From the NCBI GenBank assembly GCA_013433145.1, contig CM024184.1, positions 5,146,137 through 5,210,136 of the forward strand: a stretch of DNA of 64,000 bases, written 5' to 3'. The notes under the pieces are model-generated. The model ran no database searches. It was not told the origin of the DNA and worked only from the letters and a program-made list of their open reading frames with translations. The position numbers were made by a program, and so were the translations under genes. This DNA comes from Ascaris suum (lineage: Eukaryota > Nematoda > Chromadorea > Rhabditida > Ascarididae). Positions 43,001-57,645 of the stretch are shown here, piece after piece; position 1 is the first letter of the stretch; each line of letters begins with the position of its first letter.

Positions 43001-44278
43001 CCGGAGACAACCACAACCACTTCACCGACAACGACAACAACAACCACTCCATCCACAACGACAACAATTGAAGAAACAACGACGACTACACCGGAGACAA
43101 CCACAACCACTTCACCGACAACGACAACAACAACCACTCCATCCACAACGACAACAATTGAAGAAACAACGACGACTACACCGGAGACAACCACAACCAC
43201 TTCACCGACAACGACAACAACAACCACTCCATCCACAACGACAACAATTGAAGAAACAACGACGACTACACCGGAGACAACCACAACCACTTCACCGACA
43301 ACGACAACAACAACCACTCCATCCACAACGACAACAATTGAAGAAACAACGACGACTACACCGGAGACAACCACAACCACTTCACCGACAACGACAACAA
43401 CAACCACTCCATCCACAACGACAACAATTGAAGAAACAACGACGACTACACCGGAGACAACCACAACCACTTCACCGACAACGACAACAACAACCACTCC
43501 ATCCACAACGACAACAATTGAAGAAACAACGACGACTACACCGGAGACAACCACAACCACTTCACCGACAACGACAACAACAACCACTCCATCCACAACG
43601 ACAACAATTGAAGAAACAACGACGACTACACCGGAGACAACCACAACCACTTCACCGACAACGACAACAACAACCACTCCATCCACAACGACAACAATTG
43701 AAGAAACAACGACGACTACAGCGGAGACAACCACAACCACTTCACCGACAACGACAACAACAACCACTCCATCCACAACGACAACAATTGAAGAAACAAC
43801 GACGACTACAGCGGAGACAACCACAACCACTTCACCGACAACGACAACAACAACCACTCCATCCACAACGACAACAATTGAAGAAACAACGACGACTACA
43901 GCGGAGACAACCACAACCACTTCACCGACAACGACAACAACAACCACTCCATCCACAACGACAACAATTGAAGAAACAACGACGACTACACCGGAGACAA
44001 CCACAACCACTTCACCGACAACGACAACAACAACCACTCCATCCACAACGACAACAATTGAAGAAACAACGACAACTACACCGGAGACAACGACAACTAC
44101 TGAAGACACAACGACGACCACTTCTCCCACAAAAACAACTACTCCAGCAACAACCACAACTACTTCGGAGATAACAACAACCACTCCAGCAATGAGTACG
44201 AGTTCTGGTGTGAGCAGTGTATTGATATCAGTTAAACATGCCGTTTTGCTAATTGCAGCAGTTTTCCTTGTTCACTGA
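25043..44278 (+). CDS. Giant Thr-rich mucin-like tandem-repeat protein with GPI-type tail
   Basis: The Thr frame opens after a stop at 25005-25007. It runs through a short basic leader (RPYMRRRKARAVS...), then about 210 copies of a 30-residue unit (21 Thr, 3 Pro, 3 Glu, 2 Ser, 1 Ile), and ends at TGA 44276-44278. Pro/Ser/Thr repeats of this kind are usually densely O-glycosylated, giving a stiff extracellular stalk. The tail leaves the repeat near 44092 and finishes with small residues (STSSGVSS), a spacer, and a hydrophobic end (AVLLIAAVFLVH) with no basic residues after it, as in GPI signals. There is no signal peptide at 25056, so an upstream exon is needed; the GH31-like gene is the best candidate. 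As sequenced the frame is broken by indels at about 25251, 26507, 31039, 35522, 37051, 39029-39362, 41834-41930 and 42102. The Thr frame is open between all of them, so many may be assembly errors. Product length would be over 6000 residues. Confidence 0.6.
25251..25340 (+). repeat. Diverged second repeat unit
   Basis: This unit lost one G in CCGGAG and replaces the usual TTCACCG segment with further AAC/ACG triplets. The Thr frame is left at 25251 and regained near 25325. It marks the left edge, where homogenisation is weakest. Confidence 0.7.
31039..31054 (+). repeat. 16-bp insertion in one repeat unit
   Basis: An extra GACAACAATTGAAGAC, copied from elsewhere in the unit, interrupts the AAC run. 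Sixteen bases is +1 in frame and exactly offsets the single-base loss at 26507, returning the long frame to Thr. Confidence 0.8.
39029..39362 (+). repeat. Scrambled island inside the array
   Basis: About 330 bases keep the AC-rich vocabulary of the unit but lose the 90-bp register: ACACCAGACAACC, blocks of ACAACA/CAACCACAAC, and partial copies of the ACAATTGAAG segment. Perfect 90-bp copies flank it on both sides. It contains frame-changing length differences and an in-frame TGA in some frames near 39183. Confidence 0.75.
41834..42103 (+). repeat. Cluster of irregular repeat units
   Basis: Within three units there is an extra A (TACACACGG), a lost base (CTCAACC for CTCCATCC), a 2-base loss (CTCCCGGACAC) and a lost C (TACACGGAG). 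Each changes frame. Read together they leave the Thr frame open in four short blocks, ending in the frame that runs to the stop at 44276. Confidence 0.7.
42190..43990 (+). repeat. Pro-to-Ala variant units near the right edge
   Basis: Units starting near 42190, 42730, 42820, 43720, 43810 and 43900 read ACAGCGGAG instead of ACACCGGAG, giving Thr-Ala-Glu for Thr-Pro-Glu. They occur as one, two and three adjacent copies, separated by runs of normal units. None is seen in the long uniform central blocks. Confidence 0.85.
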
Positions 44279-45060
44279 TATTTCGTTGCACGGAGTGATT
44301 ATGGATAAGGTCCCCGGATATCCTTGTTGGTATGCCCTTTTTCAGTGTCACTGAAGGGGGGAGTTAGTTGTGCCTTTGTCGCTGTCTTTGCTACATTGAC
44401 CTGTGGAAGTACGGAAGCGATTCAGCAATGAATTTAGTCGTTCTCTTACTTCAGCTCTTCCTTATCTACTTTCCTTTATCGGTCGTTCTTCTTTGCTGTT
44501 TGAAACTTGATTTTGAAATTAGTTTGATGCAGAACTGATCCAGTATTTGCGTAGCGTGAACTTTTCATACAGTTATATTTTGTCGAAACTTTTTGTATAT
44601 TGATGATTAGAGTTTTCTGCCGTCATGTTTCAGTGTTTATAAGCTCAATTGTTCAAATGAGTGAGAATTTTTAATGCATTTTATACGAAAATTTATTTGC
44701 GTCATTCGTCATTTTTGAGTGGAAGTGTTTAAAATCTCCTTAAATTTACCAAACATTTTTGATTTTCATGGCAATAGCTGAGAAAAACATTTTTTTTTTC
44801 AATCTCTTATTCGCATTATGATATGAAATTTGGTTTTTGTTTCTAAATTCTAGTGTATCAGTTACTGCACAAACTAGTTTTATATGATCCTTGAAATCGT
44901 GTTCGTTCATTGCGTTATTACACATTTGCGTTTGCATCTACTTACACGTAACATGATTCTTTAGTGAAAATCTTTTCCTTATTATTTTCTAGCTTTTGTT
45001 TCTTGGTTACGCGAAGATTTCAATATTCTCATCGAATTTTTCTATATATGCTACTATTTG

Positions 45061-45066
45061 AATAAA
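45061..45066 (+). terminator. Candidate poly(A) signal after the mucin frame
   Basis: AATAAA lies about 780 bases beyond the TGA at 44276-44278. It is the first clear match seen downstream; the implied 3' UTR is long for a nematode, so confidence is low. Confidence 0.3.
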
Positions 45067-48000
45067 AATTCCTCTCCAACCCGACCGCTCACTGTTTTCA
45101 TTATCTCCTTGCTGCCTTTTCTTCTTGTCCTATAGAGATATATTATGCTTAAGTATATGAAAATGCACCTTCTTTTATTTGAGTTCATAGTCAAGACTAT
45201 TTACGTTTTGTATAGTCTCCCTTGCATGGCAAAAATATCGGATCTTCTTTTGGCCAACTTCCGCTTTAAATCTCCTAATATTCAAATTTCGGCTCTTTTC
45301 AAAGCTCAACGTCGACAATGGGTCTCGAGTTTATCAGCTGAATTGCAAAATTTCGCTGATATTTTAAAAAATTCTGTCATTTCAATTGTAAGATTTGTAT
45401 GGGTTGAAGTGATTCAGAAATATTCAACGGATAATCACTTCCTATGTTACACGTCAATACGATTTCTCCAAAAGCGTTATATTCAATACGGTGAGGTATG
45501 ATACAGTACTGAAGAAACGTCATTTAAAGGTCAACAGAGTTAATTAATGCTCCAATGAAATAAGTAAAACAATCGGCATTGCAACGGATGAGAACGTCAA
45601 TCGGCATATGCATAATTTCTCACGGATCTGATCGCATAAGCAGAAATCGATTAGTTAAGTTTATCGATATCGCTGAACATCCAAGCAAAGTAGTCATTTT
45701 CAAAAGGTGGCCGAGGTAAATATACTGACAAAAACAGCCGGATGCTGGTGGATGGCAGGTGTGAGTTCGCGAAATGGTATGTCATGAGGATAGATGGTTC
45801 AGATTCGGGATTTTGTACATGCATGTTGCATGGCTGCTGTAGCCTGCGCAAGAGTGAATGTAAAGTTCTGGATACATAGAGCACCCGGCGCTCCTTTCTT
45901 ACTCTGAAACTACTCTCTTCTCCAGCATTGGTTTGGATGTCTAAAAAACGTACAACTCGAATATAAGTGCAAGAATTTCCATTGCCGTCAGATGCACGAA
46001 CTGTGTGCGACAGCTGATACAGCATTTTCAACAAAATACGAGCAAAACGCAATCATGCAAAAGTCCATGCAATAGGCTGAGCAGCGGTTGATCCGACGAC
46101 TGGGATTACAAAGCCGCATAACATGTCACCCCCTCTGGCATGTCTCTACATTCGTTCGTTCTGGATCGTTTTCCTTAGATCTTAGAGCTAAAAATATATA
46201 CCATCTCGCTTTAAGAGAGTAATCGATGCCGAGTGGCGGTACACCAACGATTACTTCCTGAAGTTTGGAATTCCCTTGTTTCCTCGAACGATCTTCACAG
46301 CTTGACGATATTTCGGCAGCCTTGTAGTGTCTTTCCTCCATTTCGGGTAGGGTAAGGAGGAGGCATTGACGACCAATGGTGCTTCTCGCTGCTTTTCTAG
46401 GGGTGAACGAAGGAAGTGAGGAGGTGCCGCCGTTCAACTATCTGACACTCACATCTGCTGGTATCCGGGCCTTGCGTCATGCAGAATAAGATAAAACACA
46501 GATTGCCTGCTCAATCCTCCTAAGCGTAGCCTCAGCGGTTCCTTCTTTAGCCAATCCGATCATCTCTACTTTATGTCAAAGCATAAGATTTCTGCCTGAT
46601 ATCCTTATTTTATGTCAAAATCATAAGATTTCGTGATTTTCCGATATGTGTGATTACACTATTAAGTCTATTCTTCATTCGGCTCGTAGAAATATTGTAG
46701 TGTCATTTTCTCAAAAAATTGCATTAATTCATTGCAAATAATCATTTATGTGCCAAAAACTTAAAAACATTACCTTTAATTAAACAATTATCTCTATTTT
46801 TATTATTAATGAATATAAGTAGCTCTATGTAATCGCCTAAAAAAATAGAAGAACAACATCGAAAATTATTTGCAAAGTTTGCTCAAAACTTTGCACGTAG
46901 CTTGCGTGCTAAATTTACGAAAAATTCTGTATTCATCATAAATGCAAAGACGAATGGTTGGGTTTTCTCTAAAATTCGTTCGCGGTTCATCGCTAGTTAT
47001 CATAGGCTTGGTGCCAATTCATCTTGGGCATTTGATGGGGCTCGAGAACGTCAAGTGGTCTAGGACGTTGTTTTTTTTGGTGTACCAGTAGGAATTTGGC
47101 ACGGTCATGGAAACTGATTTCTACTTTTAATTTAAAAAGTTGAGTTTTAAAAAGCACTAGTTTTAGTTAATCCTATTTCAAATCAATTAAGTTATTAAAC
47201 AAACGAAAACCAAATTTTAAAAGTCGCTCCCAATTTTAATTCAAGTCATTAGAAGGCAACAGCAGCAAGTTCCGCCCTAAAGTCGAATAGTTTAAGCATA
47301 TTAGGCCTATATGGCAGTTTACGTTTCAACAAAAGTGTTAATCACTCAAAGAAGGAATCTGTTATGATAATGTAGATTTTGCTGCAGGCAAAGCTCGATG
47401 AGTTGATTGAATTAGACAATGCTACAAGGTGAAATGAACAAAAAACTCTTGTTTATATATGCATTCAACGATTTTTCAGTAGTGAGTTGAGACTTGCAGG
47501 TAATAGTTTCAAACAACCATGGTATAATTTTATTGCACTATGGAAGCAAAAATAGATTTTTTTTTTGTAACTCAAATAAATAACATCAAGTAGCAAGTAA
47601 ATAAATTAAGACATGTAATCGAAGAAATGGATACGCCTTTCAGATGGATGCCTAGGAAAAAAAATATATGAATGACTGTTGAGTTTTTAAATTTTTGGAA
47701 CTAACCCATGTTCAAGACAGTTAGTGGAGAAGTGATACGGACTGAAAAGGAAGAGAGAAAAATTTAAGAGAAGTATTTTAATAAATACCGACATAGAATC
47801 GTGCATTTAAGCATTTGATCGGGATGTGGATAGTGATGTAATACAAATTCAACGTGAGATTAATGTAAATATATAAAATGAGCGTAAATGTAGTGTAATT
47901 TGATGTAATTCGACGTCGATTCAATATAAATATGAAGTAAATGAAGTGCGTTTATATGTTTTACAAAATACAACACATCTATATTTTTGACAACCCATCT

Positions 48001-48719
48001 GATCGATTTAAGTCCAATAAAATGTACGATTTTATACTTGTTATTGTCACGTTTCCTTAGCAAACGTTCCTCTAAACTATTCAGGTATTGGTACTATAAA
48101 AATACCTATCCCTCTTCAAATTCCAGTTATTTCTTACATTGTTGCTCAACCATAACTCACAATGTGTTGTTTGCCTATACCTCAAATGACTCTATTCACC
48201 TAGGACTTCAACTATTCTCATATCCTAGGTGAAATACTTTCATGCTTGATTGCATAAGCAAACAATCCAATATCAACGACGACTACTAAAGCTGAAATAT
48301 AACCATTTAGTTATTATCTTAACACTCATTTGAAGGTAAAATATGCGCAAATCTATGATCCGTCGCGAAGCAACATATATAGATCATCTTGGAAACACGT
48401 AATTATTGATTCAGAGGAACGAAAATTTTGTGACTATGTTGCTGAACAAATATCAACTTTCAGCGGTTGAAAGATCCTCATAACGGATTCAGCGGATTGA
48501 TTTCTAGCGGAATTCACGTCCATTAAACCATCGATTTTGATCTGTCATATCGCTAAGTATTGTTGTATCGTATTTTGTTTGAGCATCCTGACTGTATGTG
48601 ATTTGAGTCTGACAGGGCTCTAATCGTTGCAGCTGTAAATTACATTGAATGATAAGATGTTTGGATTCATTATCATGAGTATATCGAAGATGCCGTTTTG
48701 CACCAAATGGGAGAAGGAA

Positions 48720-48738
48720 GGGAGGGGAAGGGGGAGGG
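48720..48738 (+). other. Potential G-quadruplex
   Basis: G runs of 3, 4, 5 and 3 are separated by loops of 1, 2 and 1 bases on the plus strand, a compact canonical pattern. No adjacent gene is recognised. Confidence 0.5.
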
Positions 48739-49181
48739 CATTTCATCAACTCATCTCACAATCAAATGAGTGTATTTTGTAGTAACGGCACAGCCTACCT
48801 ACTATATAAGACGATCCTATTTGATTGCGTTTCTGTCTATTTATTCGCTGATTCGTTATTTTCAAGTTTAATTAGTATTCAAACAGTCGAATCGTTGACC
48901 TTATTCATATGCTAACAAACTTTTTGTAGTAAATTACATTTTGGCAACGAACATTCAGCTCGTTCTTTAATCACTCATAACAAGCGAACTTGAATATTTC
49001 AGCACTTGGTTATGCAGTATTAAATAATCAAACTTGAAAATACGGCCTTTCTTAGGCGCCATATCATAGATTGTATCATTTCTAATTGGCTTTCACTAGC
49101 AAATATCTTAATGAAATGATGAATTCATTCGCCTCAGTATCACGGTGTTTATTTGATTGTGATTTTTTTGTTTCTTAGCAG

Positions 49182-50147
49182 TTACTCATCACCACATCAC
49201 TTAATTTGGCTGTTACATTTATTACGATTAGGCGTTTCATTTGATTACTTAAGAGATAACAGGAAAGCTCATGTGATACGTATTTGTTTGCACTTCTGCG
49301 TACCAGGTCAACCGGTTGTACAAATAACCGAAGAAAATCTACTCATTTTTCTTTCTATGAAGCTGTTGCATAAATCTTTGGAAAAACTTGAGTTAATGAA
49401 TTTCCTAATTGAAACTGAATCTAAAACGCTGAAATGAAGTCTGATTTGAGAGACAAACCTGCTTCAATATCGATAATCATACATTTCCTTGCTTGCGCCT
49501 GAAAGGTGCTAGGCGAACTACACCTAAACACACCTGAATCAATAACCGCACCTAAACTTCCTAAGCACAGATACGCTGGATATATAACGCCCTCCCATAG
49601 AAATTTACAAGAATGTGCGGGAAGAATTTACCTCTGCTTTTATTGGATGAACGTTGTAGGTGAGGACGCTTTCTGAATGTTGTGTTTGTCGTACGGCAAA
49701 TTCAGACTTTTCTGACTCCTCCGACGTTGTTGTCTGCAAACTAATTTACGATTTTCATGCCATTCTTTCTCTGTAAAGCATTAAATTGGTACAAAACATA
49801 AATGACAAGTACTGGAACTTGTCGAAGGTTGTTTGATCGAATAGTTAATGAGTCTTTTATACTTGCATGACATGATTTTGATGCTAGCCCATGAATATTT
49901 CTTTAAAGGTTCTTTCGCTAAGCCATGCAAAGAATTCTCCCCACTTTATTGCCTCGCCAAAACGTCCTTCGCCACCGTCATCGTCACTGAAGTCGATGAA
50001 TCTAGCACTAACGGTCCTCACATCCCAGACAATGCAGCACAATTAACAGATGAGTGGTTTTTTCTCAAGAAAGCATGGAACCTGCAGACCCGAAATCTTT
50101 TTATAAAAGTATATGATATGACTGATCATGTGACTGATCATGGTGAA
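49182..50147 (+). CDS. Candidate two-exon fragment of an unassigned extracellular-type protein
   Basis: Exon 49182-49306 (acceptor TTCTTAGCAG; donor CCAG|GTCAAC, phase 1) joins in phase to exon 49909-50147 (acceptor CTTTAAAG; donor GAA|GTGAGT). The join reads a hydrophobic start (LIWLLHLLRLGVS), then FDYLRDNRK, ICLHFC, CKEFSPLYCL, a neutral middle, and WFFLKKAWNLQTRNLFIKVYD. The second exon is richer in GC than its surroundings. The layout of a hydrophobic leader, spaced cysteines and a Trp-rich strand faintly recalls the N-terminal region of Notch ligands, but no DSL domain was found downstream, so I do not assign a family. First and last exons are unknown. Confidence 0.25.
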
Positions 50148-54640
<4,493 letters not shown>

Positions 54641-54936
54641 CCTTCCTTTGCAGGAAAATAAATTTTTATAAATCAAGGGCACCTACGAAATTATGCAGCC
54701 TGAAGAATTTAAAAGGGTGGAATGTAATGTATTAGAAGACAGGAGACATTTACATAAGTTTGTCACTTTATAGGTTAATGAATCCTCTTCAACGAAATTT
54801 TCGCATATGCGTCTATAAAAAAAGGTAGGGAAATTTTCAGTGTTTTCAGCGTTTTACTCTCTATTTACTCTCGATGGTAGTTGCCTTTTTTAACTTGAGA
54901 TCTCAACTCCGATTTCAAATGAAAACGTTTGCTTAC

Positions 54937-56956
54937 CTCAGCCTCTTCGAGGCTTTTCTTTTCTGTGGTCAATTCTCGGCCGGATGTTTTCTTCTTTTCA
55001 TCTGTCGACTTTGCAGGTCCCGAGGACTGCAAACTTTTTTCCTTATCAGTTATGAAGATGCACTGATGATTAGATTCAATCGCCTCTTTTTGCCGGTTTT
55101 GTACAGTGTGCAAGATTATGGTGAATAAAAATTTCAAATACCCGCACTTCATAGAAAAAGTAAGGGAGAGGTACATATCAACTCTTATTCCGCCTAATGT
55201 CCATGTAATTTAGTATGGGATCAGGCATCTGCTTCCCACAAAATTCGAACGCTATGAACGATGCGCAAGAAGTGTGCCATACAGATTGTTTTTCAAGGTT
55301 GCCTGGATTAAATGAGCCATGTCGAATTTTCGGGTCATTTCGGTTACAGTTCTCGCAAAGATCTTTGCTCTAGGAGAACGGTGCTAAGATTTGCCCTCCT
55401 TGACACGCACCTTTGTTTGATGAAATAGTGCAATGTCTTTTCTAAAGTAAAATCTTTGCATCTTACATGCGTTATTTGAGGGGAATAAAACTCATCAGTA
55501 AAAGTTATAAAGACTGGTAACATCAGAATTTTACATAATATTCATGCCACTGACACATATTAATTCCTTTATTATTGCCTCATATAGGGCTTTTACGTAA
55601 ATTAGGTTCACTAGCGTTAATATTGCTGAGAATGAAGCAAATAGAGCGACGTCGCTATTCGTGGAAAAATTTTTTCTGGAGTTTTTTAATTGAAGATCTA
55701 AGCGAAAAGCCTCATAGAGAAATTATATTTAAAGAAACTGGATTCCAATATTTTAAAAGCACTCTAAAGTCACAACGAAGTTGGAAAATCCGTTCCATTT
55801 CTTCATATCTCAGCGTTATTTTTTAAAGCGTCAACATTTGCGGACTATTTCATAAAAGCACTTCCAATTTTTGCAATTATAAAGTTGTTCAGGTTTCGAT
55901 TCGATTCGAAAGTAAAGATTGAAGAAAGTTTTTCTGCACCATTTTTTTCACTGAAATATTGCTGAAAATAGTAAAATGTTAACTGTATTGCTGATAATTA
56001 TAAAAAGGGCAAACTTGCTACATCTGACGGTCAAATCTACCATAGCAGATTTGGCGCAGAAATTTTTTAAGTAAGGCTGAACATTCTAAAAAATGCCACC
56101 AAGAATTGAAAATTTTTTTTTCTCAAATAGACTAGAGAAAAAAAGATTCTATCGCGCAACGACTCATTGATAAATATAAATGAAAACGACACTCAGCAGA
56201 AGTTGAAAATGAAACTTTATGGAACTATATAAGAAAGGATAAGATGGAACGTTGAAGCGGAAATTTTGCGAAAAAAGATGCGATGAATTTACACTTTTAT
56301 TGTGAATCACAATATTTTGTGGCAAAAAATTTTTATGCATGATATCGAATTTTTAATGATAGCGATTGATCAGCTTTTTTACTGCTACCTCCACATCGCC
56401 CCTCTCTCCCCCCTCCTACATCCCCTCCCGCACTTCGAACAATTCTCAATCCCAATTTCGCATCATTAAGGTCACAACACTTTCGAATTTTCATTCAATT
56501 TTCTTTGATGGCATGAATGAAATTCGTTATTACGTGTTTTATTGAATTTACAAAATGCTACACACTTCATCAAACGTATAAAATACTATCGACTACAGTG
56601 ATTTAATAGTTAGGTTGGCCTGTCGACATCGCAGAAAGCCACTTGAGCGGAACATTCCCACATCGAAGGCGAAAATTTATTCAATGGAGGTGGTGTGGCA
56701 TTTTATAGAAGCTCCGAATCAAACGAAATAAACTTTACCGGAAGATCTCAATATTTAAAGAGAAGGAAAACTTGACGAAAAAGTGTTTCGTACTTACCGC
56801 ACACCTTCCGGAGCCTTTCTAATCACTCCTTTATTCCAGGAAAACAACGAAAATTACGTGGAAACGATCTTTTCATCAAAAATATTCACTAACCTTTAAA
56901 AGAAGATAGAGAAGAATTGCAACGAGAAATGCAAGAATTAGCGTAACGAAACTCAT
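54937..56956 (-). CDS. Candidate minus-strand gene: single-pass membrane protein with Lys/Glu-rich tail
   Basis: Three minus-strand exons join in phase 0. Exon 56894-56956 starts at ATG and gives a 21-residue hydrophobic segment (MSFVTLILAFLVAIL then YLLLK) ending at donor AAG|GTTAGT, with an in-frame stop upstream of the ATG. A possible 7-codon exon lies at 56798-56818 (KGSGRCA) with donor GCG|GTAAGT. Exon 54937-55026 is 30 codons, acceptor GTTTGCAG, donor GAG|GTAAGC, and reads a polar tail (SSGPAKSTDEKKKTSG, then EKKSLEEAE). This would be a signal-anchor plus charged cytoplasmic or lumenal chain; the first exon alone would also suit a P450-type anchor, but the rest does not. The 7-codon exon has a weak acceptor (GATTAG). 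Later exons were not found. Confidence 0.35.
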
Positions 56957-57519
56957 TGCATCGAGTATAGAAACAACCACACCAAATGTATGCAACCTTT
57001 AATGAGGATTTACGAGTGGATCCAAAACAAATTTTATCCAGTTTATATATGAATATTTTTCGAAAGAATTACACACTAAACAAATCGCACTGTTTGAAAT
57101 ATGCAGATTTTTTTTCCTCTCCTTCAAATGACATAGCGGAGAGTCTCATTAGTGGAATACAGATGAGATATGGAAGTAGCGGAGGGGTAGTGGGTTAGGG
57201 ATAGGTGGGAAGTGCAAAAAAAGAGAGATGACATTAGTGTTGAATATAAAGTACCATAATATAAAGATAACGGCTCGTGCCAGCTATCGGGCATTAATCT
57301 AATATAGCAGTGGTGTAACATCAAAATCTCGTCAGAATTGGGCAGTTCCATTTTTTGGGACCCTTTAAAATGCCTCCACCTTCTTTTCAACTTGATTGAT
57401 GGTCGTGAGGTATGGAGTTAAAGGTCAACATGCACATTATAGTGCACGCTGTACCATACTATACCTACCAACAATCATAGCCTCGGCTTCAGTGGTTCCC
57501 GAGTTGAAACTACCCAAAA

Positions 57520-57645
57520 GAGAGAGAAAGAAATTGAGAGAAAGGCGAAGAAAAAAGAGAAAGAGGAGGAGAAAGGGAGAAAAAGGGAGAGAACTGAAGA
57601 AAGGTAGAGGGAAAAGGAACAAGGAAAAAAGAGGAGAGATATACT
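57520..57645 (+). repeat. Polypurine tract
   Basis: About 125 bases are almost pure A/G on the plus strand (AGAGAGAGAAAG, then GGAGGAGAAAGGGAG and so on). Long purine runs can form triplex DNA. Pyrimidine-rich open frames on the minus strand here are composition artefacts. Confidence 0.8.

Larger units (their letters stand above)
25146..44096 (+). repeat. 90-bp tandem repeat array (about 210 copies)
   Basis: The period is exactly 90 bp through almost the whole array. Most copies are identical, synonymous positions included: each uses the same mix of ACA, ACG, ACC and ACT. The plus strand is about 81% A+C. The unit has no stop in two plus frames and none on at least one minus frame, which creates long false open frames. 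Copies at the left edge (25251-25340) and towards the right edge diverge, as expected for an array kept uniform by unequal exchange. Confidence 0.97.
44279..49181. other. Mostly non-coding stretch
   Basis: Apart from the AATAAA at 45061, I see only unsupported open frames. Those at 45651-46437 on the minus strand are longer than average (133 and 103 codons) and less AT-rich, but show no domain and no splice logic. A G-rich tract is at 48709-48738. Confidence 0.4.

Noticed and set aside
25146..44096. CRISPR-like regular repeat
   Set aside because: The 90-bp units are directly abutting with no variable spacers, and the DNA is eukaryotic with spliced genes.
25228..44174. Long plus-strand open frames rich in Gln, Arg, His, Leu and Lys
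   Set aside because: They are the second stop-free frame of the same unit. The Thr frame is preferred because it has mucin-like composition and leads to the unique GPI-type tail and stop.
24929..44184. Very long minus-strand open frames rich in Val/Gly/Ser across the array
   Set aside because: They are the complement of the 90-bp unit, which has no stop in that frame. Composition is forced by the repeat and the frames merely follow the indels.
45651..46437. Two longer minus-strand open frames (133 and 103 codons)
   Set aside because: No motif, no splice sites linking them and no family resemblance I can defend; possibly a mobile-element remnant.
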